Source: CAWEYO01 sp963813315 (GTDB lineage: Bacteria; Pseudomonadota; Alphaproteobacteria; Rhizobiales; Rhizobiaceae). From it: a stretch of DNA of 64,000 bases. The notes under the pieces are model-generated. The model was not told the DNA's origin and searched no databases. It was given only the letters and a program-made list of their open reading frames with translations. Below, in pieces: positions 1 through 8,516 of this stretch (positions within the stretch are counted from its first letter, which is position 1; each line of letters starts with the position of its first letter). The DNA is taken from NCBI GenBank assembly GCA_963813315.1, contig CAWEYO010000020.1, positions 275,272 through 339,271 on the forward strand, read 5' to 3'. The translations under genes were made by a program, and so were the position numbers.

Positions 1-564
1 AAAGCTGAATGTAAGGCGTGCCTCGATCGTCACGGCGGTTGTTGAGCGAGATCCCCCGGTTCGCCAAAGGCAAGCCGAGGCGGTAAGCGCCCCGTCACTG
101 GGCGCGGTGCGGGAGAGCCTCATTGATCATCTTGTTCAGGCCACCGCGAAGCCTCTCCAGGTCAAGGTTCTGCTTCAGCGCCTCCCTCCGCTTGATGCCG
201 CGCAGCGTAGATTCCATCACGTTCGCCGGATTGAACGACGGCGGGAACGATAGGGGTGGAACTCCTGGAAAGTCTCCTCGAACTGAAAGACTTCGTCCAT
301 CATTCCGTGGGGGTCCGATGCTCCGGAGCAGTCGGTAAGAAAAAGACTGGCAATTGCCGCAGTCGTAGTCGGTAACGCACTGAAACCAAAAGTGTTGCCG
401 AGAAATCGCCGGCCTTTCTCTTTTGCCGGCGAAACTGCCTCAAATCAGCCACGCTCTTCCATTTTGAACGCACTCCGCTAGCTTTTGTAACAGTTCAGTG
501 ACAGAAGCATGACGCTTTTTCGTTGGAACTGGAGACTGCGGTGGAGCGAAGCCTTACAGATAGG
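1..564. other. Left-edge region without a confident gene
   Basis: No convincing full gene is seen here. On the minus strand 95-217 encodes a 40-residue open frame (ATG at 217, stop at 95) with charged, helical-looking sequence ending in INEALPHRAQ; an open frame continues upstream of it without a clear start. It may be the tail of a degraded gene, but I do not recognise the family. The rest is presumably the upstream region of the following sulfatase-like gene. Confidence 0.3.
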
Positions 565-2466
565 ATGTCGGCAGGGCAGCGGGGACCCGGCGCCGGGCCT
601 GGCTCGCGCCCCGACCGCTTGCCGCGGGCGCTGCGCCTGGCAGGCTCGCTGACCGTCTCGCTTCTCATTTCGGCATCGCTGGTTTTCGCAGTTGAGATCA
701 TCGCGCGCGGTTCCCTTGAGGGTGCGCTCACCTTCCTGCGCGAACCGCTCAGGCCCGGCTGGACCACGGTCGCTTTCTTCGCGCTTTTGTTGACCTGTCT
801 CGACGCCCTTCTTGGCCGCGCGCACATGGCGCTGTTGCTGACGGCCCCCTTGGTGCTCATGGTGGCCTTCATCAGCAAGCAGAAGGCCTACTATCTTGGC
901 GATCCGCTCTATCCGACCGATTTTCTCTACGGCGCCCAGATCGTCGAGTTGCTTCCGCTGCTGGTTCGCGAGCGGCCCTGGACCGCGGCGGCGATCCTTG
1001 GCGGCGCGGTGGCGGCGATAGCGGTTTTGGCGGCCGCTTGGCTATACTGGCGCCGCCGCTGCCGTGCCCTCTCATGGCGCGATCGCGGGCTGCGCCTTGC
1101 GTTCGCTCTTCCAGCGTTGGCTTTCTTCGTCTCTATCATGGACTATGCGAGCTTCTCCTGGGCGCGTGACCGTCTGCAGATCGTGCCGATGATGTGGGAC
1201 CAGAGGGAGAACTACGCCTTCAACGGTTTCACTTTCGCATTCGCCTTGAACCTGCCGATGGCTAATGTCTCTGCGCCACACGGCTATTCGGCCGAGGCGA
1301 TCCAGACGATCCGGACGCCGACAGGTATCGCCACGGTGCCTTCGGAAAAGCCTGACATCATCATCGTGATGAGTAAATCCTTCTGGGATCCGACGCGGCT
1401 GCCCGGCGTGAAAATCACACCGGACCCGATCGAAAATGTTAGGAATATCCGCTCCGGCTCTATGTTCTCGCCGGAATTCGGCGGCATGACGGCGAATGTC
1501 GAATTCGAAGCTCTGACCGGCTTTTCCAATGCCTTCCTGCCTTATGGCAGCATTCCCTACCAGCAATATGTGCGCCACAAGCTGCCTTCGCTTGCGACCT
1601 TCCTGAACCAGGAAGGCTATCGGACCCGCGCTATCCATCCCTTCACCAAATGGTTCTGGAACCGGGGTGCTGTCTATGAGGCGTTCGGCTTCGAAAAGTT
1701 TCTCTCTGAGGAAGACCTGCCGCCGCTCGAGAAGCGTGGCCCGCTAGCCTCCGACGCCGCGTTAACGGAAGAGATCATCCGGCAGGCCGAGAACACCCGC
1801 GATCCGTTCTTCTTCTTCGCAGTGACCCTGCAGAGCCACGGTCCATACGAGCCGCACCGCTATTCGAGTACGACGCACACTGTGGAGATCGAGGCGAGCT
1901 CATGGTCGCGGGAGTCGTTGCTTACCTATGCCGAAGGCGCATCCGACGCCGACAAGGGTCTCAAGCGGCTGATCGACTGGGCGTCGAAGCGCAAGCGACC
2001 GACGGTTATTGCCTTTTTCGGCGACCATTTGCCGCCGCTTGGCCCCGTCTATGTCGAAACCGGCTTCATGAAGGAACCAGTGCCGCCCCGCAAAGGCTCG
2101 CTCGCCGAGATGAGCCGGGACCACGAAACGCCGCTCGTAGTGTGGTCGAACCGCAGCGGGCCGGTGAAGGGTGTGGGCGCGATCAGCCCGGCTTTCCTGC
2201 CGCTGCATATCCTGCGTGCAGCCGGCATCACGCATCCCTACTACACGGGCTTCCTGGGCGAAGTTCGCGAGCGCTATCGCGTTGTCGACCGTCACATGCT
2301 GATTGAACCCGACAACGAGACGACTGTGGACTGGGGGAAACTGGGCGACGCCAATCCGGTGATCCGTGACTTCCGTTTTCTTCAGTACGACATGATGTTC
2401 GGCAAGCGGTACGGCATACCGGGCTTCTTCCCGGAGATTGCCGCAAAATACCCGCGCACAGGTTGA
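565..2466 (+). CDS. LTA synthase/sulfatase-family membrane protein
   Basis: Member of the alkaline-phosphatase-like superfamily related to lipoteichoic acid synthase and the MdoB/OpgB phosphoglycerol transferases. The N-terminal third has several hydrophobic membrane spans (residues about 25-215), and the C-terminal two thirds is the extracytoplasmic catalytic domain. Visible active-site features are the metal-binding start PDIIIVMSKSFWDP, the probable nucleophile Thr in GMTANVEFEALTG, SHGPYEPH, and FFGDHLPPLG. In Gram-negatives such enzymes transfer phosphoglycerol or similar groups to periplasmic glycans, but the substrate here is unknown. The start is uncertain: ATG at 565 is chosen over TTG at 523; neither has a strong ribosome binding site. 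It stands alone, convergent with the tusA-like gene. Confidence 0.8.
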   Translation: MSAGQRGPGAGPGSRPDRLPRALRLAGSLTVSLLISASLVFAVEIIARGSLEGALTFLREPLRPGWTTVAFFALLLTCLDALLGRAHMALLLTAPLVLMVAFISKQKAYYLGDPLYPTDFLYGAQIVELLPLLVRERPWTAAAILGGAVAAIAVLAAAWLYWRRRCRALSWRDRGLRLAFALPALAFFVSIMDYASFSWARDRLQIVPMMWDQRENYAFNGFTFAFALNLPMANVSAPHGYSAEAIQTIRTPTGIATVPSEKPDIIIVMSKSFWDPTRLPGVKITPDPIENVRNIRSGSMFSPEFGGMTANVEFEALTGFSNAFLPYGSIPYQQYVRHKLPSLATFLNQEGYRTRAIHPFTKWFWNRGAVYEAFGFEKFLSEEDLPPLEKRGPLASDAALTEEIIRQAENTRDPFFFFAVTLQSHGPYEPHRYSSTTHTVEIEASSWSRESLLTYAEGASDADKGLKRLIDWASKRKRPTVIAFFGDHLPPLGPVYVETGFMKEPVPPRKGSLAEMSRDHETPLVVWSNRSGPVKGVGAISPAFLPLHILRAAGITHPYYTGFLGEVRERYRVVDRHMLIEPDNETTVDWGKLGDANPVIRDFRFLQYDMMFGKRYGIPGFFPEIAAKYPRTG

Positions 2467-2592
2467 CCCGATTGGCCGCCGCGATGTCCTTGCGCAGGAA
2501 CAATCCGGCCCGTCGGTTTTCCGGGGCCGGTGCCAGAGAAGTCGTGTGGCGTGGCGGGACGCGTTGGCGCAAGGCATGAATCCTGGAATTGC

Positions 2593-2820
2593 TTATCTGC
2601 CCCGTTCCACCAGGAAGCGGTGCCCGCCCGCGACGCGTTCGCTCTCGACCAGTCGATGACCGCTTTCCGTGCAGAAGGCTGGAATGTCGATGACCGCAAG
2701 CGGATCAGTGGTCTCCAGCCAGAGTCGGCTGCCGGGGTGCATACCTGACAGACGCTTCCTCGCTTTCAGCACGGGGAGGGGGCAGTTGAGGCCCCTCAGA
2801 TCATAGACTTCCGCCGCCAC
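2593..2820 (-). CDS. TusA-family sulfurtransferase
   Basis: A 75-residue protein with the SirA/TusA fold. The signature RGLNCPLPVLKARK contains the single conserved cysteine that carries persulfide sulfur in this family, with the CPxP motif intact (CPLP). Family members relay sulfur for tRNA thiolation, molybdenum cofactor formation or sulfur oxidation; which applies here cannot be told. It is transcribed 8 bases downstream of the L,D-transpeptidase gene on the same strand, so the two may share a message, although they have no obvious functional link. Length is normal for the family. Confidence 0.88.
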   Translation of the reverse strand: MAAEVYDLRGLNCPLPVLKARKRLSGMHPGSRLWLETTDPLAVIDIPAFCTESGHRLVESERVAGGHRFLVERGR

Positions 2821-2828
2821 CGACAGTC

Positions 2829-4157
2829 TCAGCTACCGAAGAGACCCGTGATCTTCTTGCGCATGCCGCCCAGCAGGCCGGGCTTCTCGAGGGGCGTGGC
2901 AGGCACGGCTGCGACCGGAGCCTGTGCAGGCTGCAGGACAGCCGCCGGCGCATCCGCTTGCGGAATGGCTGCAGTCGTCGCCGGAACCTCTTCCGCAGCC
3001 GTCGCGGCCACCGCTTTTTCCTCGGCGGCCCTCTGCTTGGCGGCCAGCAATTCCTCGGCGGCCCTCTGCTTGGCGGCCAGCAATTCCTCGGCGGCCTTCC
3101 GCTTGGCTGCCGCGGCGGCCTCGGTCGCCGCCATGCGACGTCCGGCGGGCGAATCGATCCGGCCCATCCGCGAGGTCACGGTCACTGCTCCGCTATCCGC
3201 CATCGACGGCGGCTCGATCGGCACGCGTTCCCCGCGGGCGCGCTTGCGGCTCCATTCCGAAACCAGCGCCGCTTCCTTGAGCCCGCCAATCGTAGGCTTC
3301 GGCTGCGTCCTGCTTGACCCGACGGCGCTTGAGAAGGCAGCCTCGTAGGTCGTCTGGTAGCTTTGATAGGCCATTCTCAGCGATTCGGGCTGCGTCGTGG
3401 CAGGGCACGGCCCGGTCGGATTGAAGGTATCGCCGGCCGCGGGCGTCTGGTTGAAGACGTAGCGCTTGCCGCAGACGTCGACTTTCGGCGGCACCTTTGT
3501 GATCTCGAAATAGTCGTGGCCTTGCTTCAGCATCTTCCAGAACTCGTAGTTCGGATCCTTGCGATAGCGCGCCATGTTGGCCGCCGTCATGCGGAAAGGA
3601 AACGCCTGGATCTGGAATTCCGTCTGCCCGCCGCGGAATGCGTCGCGCCCGAAGGCATAGATCTGCTCGATCTGCTCGTCGGTCATCGAATAGCAGCCGG
3701 ACGAGGAGCAGGCACCGTGCACCATGAGGTTCGAGCCCGAACGGCCGTTCGCCCGATCGTAGGTGTTGGGGTAGCCGATGTTGAAAGCCAGATAGTAGTT
3801 TGACCGCGGGTTCATCTGTGCGGGCCGCACCGTATAAAACCCTTCCGGGGCCTGGCGGTCGCCCTCGGCGAATTTTGGCCCGAGTTGGCCGGACCACTTG
3901 CAGATGTCGTATTCCGCGATGATGTCGTAGCGCCCGTTGTTCTTACGCTTCCAGATTTCGAGCTTGCCCTCCTCCTTGAAGATGCGCGCCATGACAGGCG
4001 ATGAACGGGTCATCCCCTTCGCGTTCATTCTGGCGAGGATCTTTTGAGGCAACTGCTTTTCCGCGTTGGGGTTCACCCCGCTCAACGTCGTGTCCGTGCA
4101 GCCGGCCAACGCCAAGGCTGCAACCAACAAACCGGCACGTGCAATATTGTAAAGCAT
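2829..4157 (-). CDS. L,D-transpeptidase lipoprotein (YafK/ErfK-like)
   Basis: A 442-residue envelope protein. Residues 1-19 are a lipoprotein signal with lipobox LAGC, so it should be anchored to a membrane by a diacylglyceryl cysteine. The catalytic YkuD-type motif is seen as MVHGACSSSGCYSM, with the His and the nucleophile Cys in SxGC. Members cross-link peptidoglycan or attach proteins to it; the YafK branch has hydrolase activity on such links. The C-terminal tail (from about residue 340) is Ala/Lys/Glu-rich, contains two exact copies of an 11-residue unit plus a diverged third, and ends in a Pro/Ala-rich stretch, probably an extended or coiled-coil spacer. Upstream 4158-4356 is non-coding and AT-richer, likely the promoter region. 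Confidence 0.85.
   Translation of the reverse strand: MLYNIARAGLLVAALALAGCTDTTLSGVNPNAEKQLPQKILARMNAKGMTRSSPVMARIFKEEGKLEIWKRKNNGRYDIIAEYDICKWSGQLGPKFAEGDRQAPEGFYTVRPAQMNPRSNYYLAFNIGYPNTYDRANGRSGSNLMVHGACSSSGCYSMTDEQIEQIYAFGRDAFRGGQTEFQIQAFPFRMTAANMARYRKDPNYEFWKMLKQGHDYFEITKVPPKVDVCGKRYVFNQTPAAGDTFNPTGPCPATTQPESLRMAYQSYQTTYEAAFSSAVGSSRTQPKPTIGGLKEAALVSEWSRKRARGERVPIEPPSMADSGAVTVTSRMGRIDSPAGRRMAATEAAAAAKRKAAEELLAAKQRAAEELLAAKQRAAEEKAVAATAAEEVPATTAAIPQADAPAAVLQPAQAPVAAVPATPLEKPGLLGGMRKKITGLFGS
3024..3089. repeat. Two exact 33-bp tandem repeats inside the L,D-transpeptidase gene
   Basis: Copies at 3024-3056 and 3057-3089 are identical; a third, diverged copy follows from 3090. Each adds 11 residues (AEELLAAKQRA) in frame, so copy-number change would lengthen or shorten the tail without breaking the gene. 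Confidence 0.85.
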
Positions 4158-4356
4158 GAAAATTCGCGTCGTCTGTTCGTCGGCTTGTCCGGGTAGGCTG
4201 CCGAGCCGTTTGGTCTCGGCTGCACGCTAGCCTGGTTAACCTTGAAATTTTGTTACCGCAAGCGGCCCGTCATTCACTCACGTCGCTTCATTGAACTAAA
4301 AGGCAAGGCGATTTTGTGGCGGAGCGCACATTTGCGCCGCAATAAGCAATCGCCAG

Positions 4357-4463
4357 CCTAAGGCGCGTCGCGGCAAAACGGATTCATGCGACGCGCTTTA
4401 GGCTATTGTTTTTGTGCATGTCGTTATCCCAAAACCGCTACGCACTTTTGGGCGACATGCATT
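4357..4463. repeat. Composite palindromic repeat (two adjacent hairpins)
   Basis: Two adjacent inverted repeats. The first has arms CCTAAGGCGCGTCGC and GCGACGCGCTTTAGG (4357-4371 and 4412-4426 approximately). The second folds around CCCAAAA/TTTTGGG with outer arms GCATGTCG/CGACATGC. The whole block is close to the reverse complement of 21301-21408. It lies just beyond the stop of accA on its 3' side and could act as a transcription end or mRNA-protecting structure. It belongs to the class of short rhizobial palindromic elements. Confidence 0.85.
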
Positions 4464-4471
4464 ATCGAATC

Positions 4472-5422
4472 TCAGAGGCTGCGTCCGATGGCCAGATATT
4501 TCTCGCGCCGGTGCTCGCGGAAGTCCATGTTCTGTCCCGCAAATTCCCGCAGAGTCATGGCAATTCGGTCGCCAGTCGCGCTGATCACTGTTTCGGGAGC
4601 CCGATGGGCGCCGCCCAGCGGTTCCGCGATGATGCCGTCAATGACCTTCAGGTCCAGCAGGTCCTGCGCGGTGATCTTCATGTTGGTCGCCGCGTCCCTG
4701 GCGCGTGTGGAATCGTGCCACAGGATCGACGCGGCGCCTTCCGGCGAAATCACCGAATAGATCGAGTGCTCGAGCATATAGACGCGGTTCGCGGTCGCGA
4801 TTGCAATCGCGCCGCCCGACCCTCCTTCGCCGATGACCACGGAGATCGACGGAATTTTCAGTCCGAGGCAGGTCGAGGTCGAGCGCGCGATGGCCTCGGC
4901 CTGGCCGCGTTCCTCCGCGCCTATGCCCGGATAGGCACCAGCGGTATCGACCAGCGTCAGCAACGGGAGGCCGAAGCGGTCCGCGAGTTCCATGATGCGA
5001 ACGGCCTTGCGGTACCCTTCCGGCTTGGCCATGCCGAAATTGTGTTTCAGCCGGCTCTTGGTATCGGATCCCTTTTCCTGACCGATCACCGCGATCGGCT
5101 GGCCCCGGAATCGTGCGAAACCGCCGATGATGGCATCGTCTTCGCCGAAAACGCGGTCACCGGCAAGCGGAGTGAAGTCGCTGAACAGTGCACCAACGTA
5201 ATCGAGGCAGTGCGGCCGGTCGGGGTGGCGGGCTACCTGCGCCTTCTGCCATGGCGTCAACGACTTGTAGGCCTCACGGAGCGCGTCCCCCGAGCGCCTC
5301 TCCAGCCGCTTGATTTCCTCCGCGACGTCGACCGCCTCGCCGTTTTCCGAAAGCTTCTTCAGCTCCAGGATCTTGCCTTCGAGATCGGCGACGGGTTTTT
5401 CGAAATCAAGGTAATTGTACAT
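4472..5422 (-). CDS. accA: Acetyl-CoA carboxylase carboxyltransferase subunit alpha
   Basis: A 316-residue protein, the usual length for AccA. With AccD it forms the carboxyltransferase that moves CO2 from biotin to acetyl-CoA, giving malonyl-CoA for fatty acid synthesis. Seen are the N-terminal MYNYLDFEKPVADLE, the crotonase-fold core with TLVDTAGAYPGIGAEERGQ, and the glycine-rich EGGSGGAIAIA that lines the CoA site. The start is the ATG at 5422 because homology begins there; the open frame upstream is only the antisense shadow of xerD. It follows xerD on the same strand after 94 bases, the usual order in Rhizobiales. Confidence 0.97.
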   Translation of the reverse strand: MYNYLDFEKPVADLEGKILELKKLSENGEAVDVAEEIKRLERRSGDALREAYKSLTPWQKAQVARHPDRPHCLDYVGALFSDFTPLAGDRVFGEDDAIIGGFARFRGQPIAVIGQEKGSDTKSRLKHNFGMAKPEGYRKAVRIMELADRFGLPLLTLVDTAGAYPGIGAEERGQAEAIARSTSTCLGLKIPSISVVIGEGGSGGAIAIATANRVYMLEHSIYSVISPEGAASILWHDSTRARDAATNMKITAQDLLDLKVIDGIIAEPLGGAHRAPETVISATGDRIAMTLREFAGQNMDFREHRREKYLAIGRSL

Positions 5423-5516
5423 TCGTGAGGGACCAGAACGCCTGAAATCGATGAAAAGAGGCCCGGCACGCCCTGAACTGCGCCGCCGGCATGCTGAATG
5501 CCGTCCCCACATAGCG

Positions 5517-6443
5517 TTACGATGTGTGATCGGCAAGCGGATGATGCTCATTGACCAGCCGCACCAGCCGTTCTTCCAGAACGTGCGTGTAGATCTGCGT
5601 CGTCGAGATGTCCGAATGGCCGAGAAGCTGCTGCACGGCCCTGAGATCCGCCCCGTGCTGCAACAGATGGCTTGCGAAGGCGTGCCGCAGGACATGCGGC
5701 GAAATCTTCGCCGAGGCAATTCCCGCGCGCGCGGCAAGCCATTTCAGCTCGCGCGCGAAGACCTGGCGCGGCAGGTGACCGCTTTCCGACTGGGCCGGGA
5801 ACAGCCACGGGCCGGAGGCAAGCGCGGGCAGGCGCTCGCGCTCGATGAGCCAGACGCGCATCGCCGAGCGTGCCTTTTCCGATAGAGGCACCATGCGCTC
5901 CTTGTTTCCCTTGCCGCGTACAATGAAGAAGCGCTCGTCCCGCAGCGCCACGGAAAGAGGCAGGCTGACCAGTTCCGAGGCGCGCAATCCCGTCGCATAG
6001 AGCACCTCCACCAGCGCATGCAGGCGCCTGGCGGCAAAGCGACTGCTGTCGCCGGCGGCATTGTCTGCCGCCTCTTCAGCGGCGCGGTCGAGCAGGCGCC
6101 CGGTTTCGCTCTCGCTCAACGTTTTCGGCAGCGGCCGGACCTTCCTTGGGCTGTCCAGCGTACCGGTCGGGTCGTCGGGCCTCAGTCCTTCGGCATAGAG
6201 AAACTTGAAGAACTGCCGCAGCGCCGAAAGCTTGCGCGACTGCGAGGTCGCCGCGAACCCGCGCGACGCGATGTTATCCAGGTAAGCGCGTATGTCGGTC
6301 GGCGCGGCCTCCGCCAGCCTTCCGGACATATGCCCGGCCGCATCCTCCAGATCGCGCCGATAGGAGGACAGCGTGTTGTCGCTCGCGCCGCGCTCGGCGC
6401 TCATCATTTCAAGGAAGGCTTCTATCCTCGCGGCGCTGTTCAT
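5517..6443 (-). CDS. xerD: Site-specific tyrosine recombinase XerD
   Basis: A 308-residue tyrosine recombinase that, with XerC, resolves chromosome dimers at dif. The N-terminal SAM-like core-binding domain (about residues 1-90) is followed by the catalytic domain. Catalytic elements visible are ATGLRASELVSLPL (first Arg), HVLRHAFASHLLQHG (His-x-x-Arg), GHSDISTTQIYTH (His and nucleophile Tyr). The start ATG overlaps the stop of an upstream 49-residue gene by four bases (ATGA), suggesting coupled translation. No phage-type flanking context, and length and neighbourhood fit the housekeeping recombinase rather than an integrase. Confidence 0.95.
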   Translation of the reverse strand: MNSAARIEAFLEMMSAERGASDNTLSSYRRDLEDAAGHMSGRLAEAAPTDIRAYLDNIASRGFAATSQSRKLSALRQFFKFLYAEGLRPDDPTGTLDSPRKVRPLPKTLSESETGRLLDRAAEEAADNAAGDSSRFAARRLHALVEVLYATGLRASELVSLPLSVALRDERFFIVRGKGNKERMVPLSEKARSAMRVWLIERERLPALASGPWLFPAQSESGHLPRQVFARELKWLAARAGIASAKISPHVLRHAFASHLLQHGADLRAVQQLLGHSDISTTQIYTHVLEERLVRLVNEHHPLADHTS

Positions 6444-6589
6444 TGCTGCTCATTGAGCTTTTCGACTGGGATGCGCACCGTCATTTCGCCTTTCCTGGGT
6501 TCCACGTAGCTCACCAGTGCGAACATCGCCGCATAAGCGAGACCCGCGAGAATGCCGATCGTGACCAGCAAGCGGAAAAGTGTCGGCAT
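6440..6589 (-). CDS. Small single-pass membrane protein upstream of xerD
   Basis: A 49-residue reading frame too short for standard ORF lists. It starts ATG at 6589 (MPTLFRLLVTIGILAG) and ends TGA at 6440. Residues about 5-28 form one hydrophobic helix, followed by YVEPRKGEMTVRIPVEKL and a polar end. The stop overlaps the xerD start by four bases, which argues strongly that it is translated. I recall similar short proteins with a VEP-x-x-x-EMTVR motif beside xerD in other rhizobia, but cannot check this. Function unknown. Confidence 0.75.
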   Translation of the reverse strand: MPTLFRLLVTIGILAGLAYAAMFALVSYVEPRKGEMTVRIPVEKLNEQQ

Positions 6590-6781
6590 TGGTCGTTACT
6601 GCCCGTCCTGTCGTTGCGCCGTGCCGTTATGGGACGGGTAACCGGTCATTTCAAGCGCTCGCCGCCCCTGCTTGACGCTTGGCGCCTTTTCATGTCGATA
6701 CGTCCCGGAGACTTTTGATAATTCCTGGCGGCCTGTTCGGTCAGCGCGAATTCCAAAAGGTTCTCGCTGGAAGGCATTGCA

Positions 6782-7393
6782 ATGACGGTCCCGCACATCT
6801 TGCCGCCCGAACGCACGAGCGAAGTCCTGCGCCATCTCGGCAACCGCTCGATCGTCTTTATCGGCCTGATGGGGGCCGGCAAGACGGCGATCGGCCGCAA
6901 AGTGGCTCAGGCGCTTGGCCTGCCGTTCACCGACAGCGATCACGAAATCGAGGCGGTCTCGCGGCTGACCATCCCCGAACTTTTCGAACTCTACGGCGAG
7001 ACCGAGTTCCGTGCGCTTGAACAGCGGGTAATCCACCGCATCCTGGAGAGCGGGAGGCAAGTTCTTTCGACCGGCGGCGGTGCCTTCCTGAACGAGCAGA
7101 CCCGTCAGGCAATCGCCGGGCATGGGGTGTCGGTGTGGCTCAAGGCCGACATCGACACTCTGATGGAGCGCGTGTCCAAGAAGCAGAACCGTCCGCTCCT
7201 GAAGAACCCCGACCCGCGCGCGGTCATGGAAAAGCTGATGGGTGAGCGCTATCCGGTCTATGCCAAAGCGGACGTTACGGTGGCAACGCGCGACGAGCGC
7301 AAGGAAATCATCGCCACGGAAGTGATCGACGCGCTGGCGGGTGTCCTGGGCGATCTGGCTGCGGCAGAGGGAAAGAGCGACAATGAAGGCTGA
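6782..7393 (+). CDS. aroK: Shikimate kinase
   Basis: A 203-residue P-loop kinase that phosphorylates the 3-hydroxyl of shikimate in the chorismate pathway. The Walker A GLMGAGKT is at residues 28-35, the shikimate-binding DSDHEIE follows, STGGGAFL is the substrate glycine loop, and the lid Arg lies in KKQNRPLL. The N-terminal extension of about 20 residues is common in rhizobial AroK. The 3' end overlaps aroB by 11 bases, an arrangement conserved widely, so the two are co-translated. It is divergent from xerD and its upstream small gene across about 190 bases. Confidence 0.96.
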   Translation: MTVPHILPPERTSEVLRHLGNRSIVFIGLMGAGKTAIGRKVAQALGLPFTDSDHEIEAVSRLTIPELFELYGETEFRALEQRVIHRILESGRQVLSTGGGAFLNEQTRQAIAGHGVSVWLKADIDTLMERVSKKQNRPLLKNPDPRAVMEKLMGERYPVYAKADVTVATRDERKEIIATEVIDALAGVLGDLAAAEGKSDNEG

Positions 7394-8504
7394 TCCCGTC
7401 ACGGTCGAGGTCCGACTTGGGTCGCGCGCCTATGACATCCTGATCGGTCCCGGATTGCTGGCCCGCGCGGGCGCGGAGATTGCCGCGCGACTGCCGGGCA
7501 TCCGGGCAGCCATCGTCAGCGACCGCAATGTCGCGGCGGAGCATCTCGACGCCCTCACAGAGAGCCTGGCCGCCAGCGGCATCGATTCGGCGCCGATCGT
7601 CCTGCCGCCGGGGGAAAGGACAAAAAGTTTCGACGCGCTGCAGGAGGTAGTCGACCGGATGCTTGCCGTGCGCCTGGAGCGCGGCGACGCGGTGGTCGCG
7701 CTCGGCGGCGGCGTTGTCGGCGACATCGCCGGCTTTGCCGCGGGTATTGTCCGGCGAGGCATGAATCTCGTTCAGATGCCTACCTCGCTGCTGGCACAGG
7801 TCAATTCCTCGGTCGGCGGCAAAACCGGCATCAACGCAAGGCATGGCAAGAACCTCATCGGTGTCTTCCATCAGCCGCGTCTGGTGCTTGCTGACACCAC
7901 CGTGCTCGACACGCTGCCGCGGCGCGAGTTCCGTGCCGGCTACGCAGAAGTGGCTAAATATGGGCTGATCGACAGGCCGGAATTTTTTTCATGGCTGGAA
8001 AGAAACTGGCAGGAGGTTTTTTCCGGCGGACCGGCGCGCATGGAAGCGATCGCCGAATCGTGCCGCGCCAAGGCTGACGTGGTGGCCCGCGACGAGTTTG
8101 AGACGGGCGACCGCGCGCTGCTCAATCTTGGACATACGTTCGGTCACGCGCTCGAGGCCGCGACCGACTTCGACAGCGAGCGACTGGTTCACGGCGAGGG
8201 CGTCGCCATCGGCATGGCGCTCGCGCATCGGTTTTCCTCCCGGCTCAATCTCGCCAGCCCCGATGACGCCCAACGCGTTGAAGCGCATCTGCAAGCTGTC
8301 GGGTTGCCGTGGCGCATGACCGACATTGCGGGCTCGCTGCCCGGCGCCGAGCGCCTGCTCGACTACATCGCGCAGGACAAGAAGGTGTCTCGCGGCGCAC
8401 TGACCTTCATCTTGACCCGAGGCATAGGCCAGTCCTTCATCGCCAGGGACGTGCCGGCCTCGGAAGTGTTGGCATTCCTGCGGGAGAACCTTCCGGCTGC
8501 ATAA
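7383..8504 (+). CDS. aroB: 3-dehydroquinate synthase
   Basis: A 373-residue NAD- and zinc-dependent enzyme that converts DAHP to 3-dehydroquinate in the cytoplasm. Visible are the NAD-binding ALGGGVVGDIAGFAA, the MPTSLLAQVNSSVGGKTGIN segment, and metal ligands in GHTFGHALE and VHGEGVAIGM. ATG at 7383 is chosen: it starts MKADPVTVEVRLG, matching family length, and overlaps the aroK stop. The longer upstream frame is antecedent aroK sequence in another phase. Confidence 0.97.
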   Translation: MKADPVTVEVRLGSRAYDILIGPGLLARAGAEIAARLPGIRAAIVSDRNVAAEHLDALTESLAASGIDSAPIVLPPGERTKSFDALQEVVDRMLAVRLERGDAVVALGGGVVGDIAGFAAGIVRRGMNLVQMPTSLLAQVNSSVGGKTGINARHGKNLIGVFHQPRLVLADTTVLDTLPRREFRAGYAEVAKYGLIDRPEFFSWLERNWQEVFSGGPARMEAIAESCRAKADVVARDEFETGDRALLNLGHTFGHALEAATDFDSERLVHGEGVAIGMALAHRFSSRLNLASPDDAQRVEAHLQAVGLPWRMTDIAGSLPGAERLLDYIAQDKKVSRGALTFILTRGIGQSFIARDVPASEVLAFLRENLPAA

Positions 8505-8516
8505 TCTGGATCGAAA

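Noticed and set aside
123..338. 71-codon plus-strand frame near the left edge
   Set aside because: Arg/Ser/Pro-rich, no domain; likely antisense of a small minus-strand frame.
4406..5428. A 340-codon plus-strand frame opposite accA
   Set aside because: AccA is complete on the minus strand, and this frame starts in a palindromic repeat and encodes no recognisable protein.
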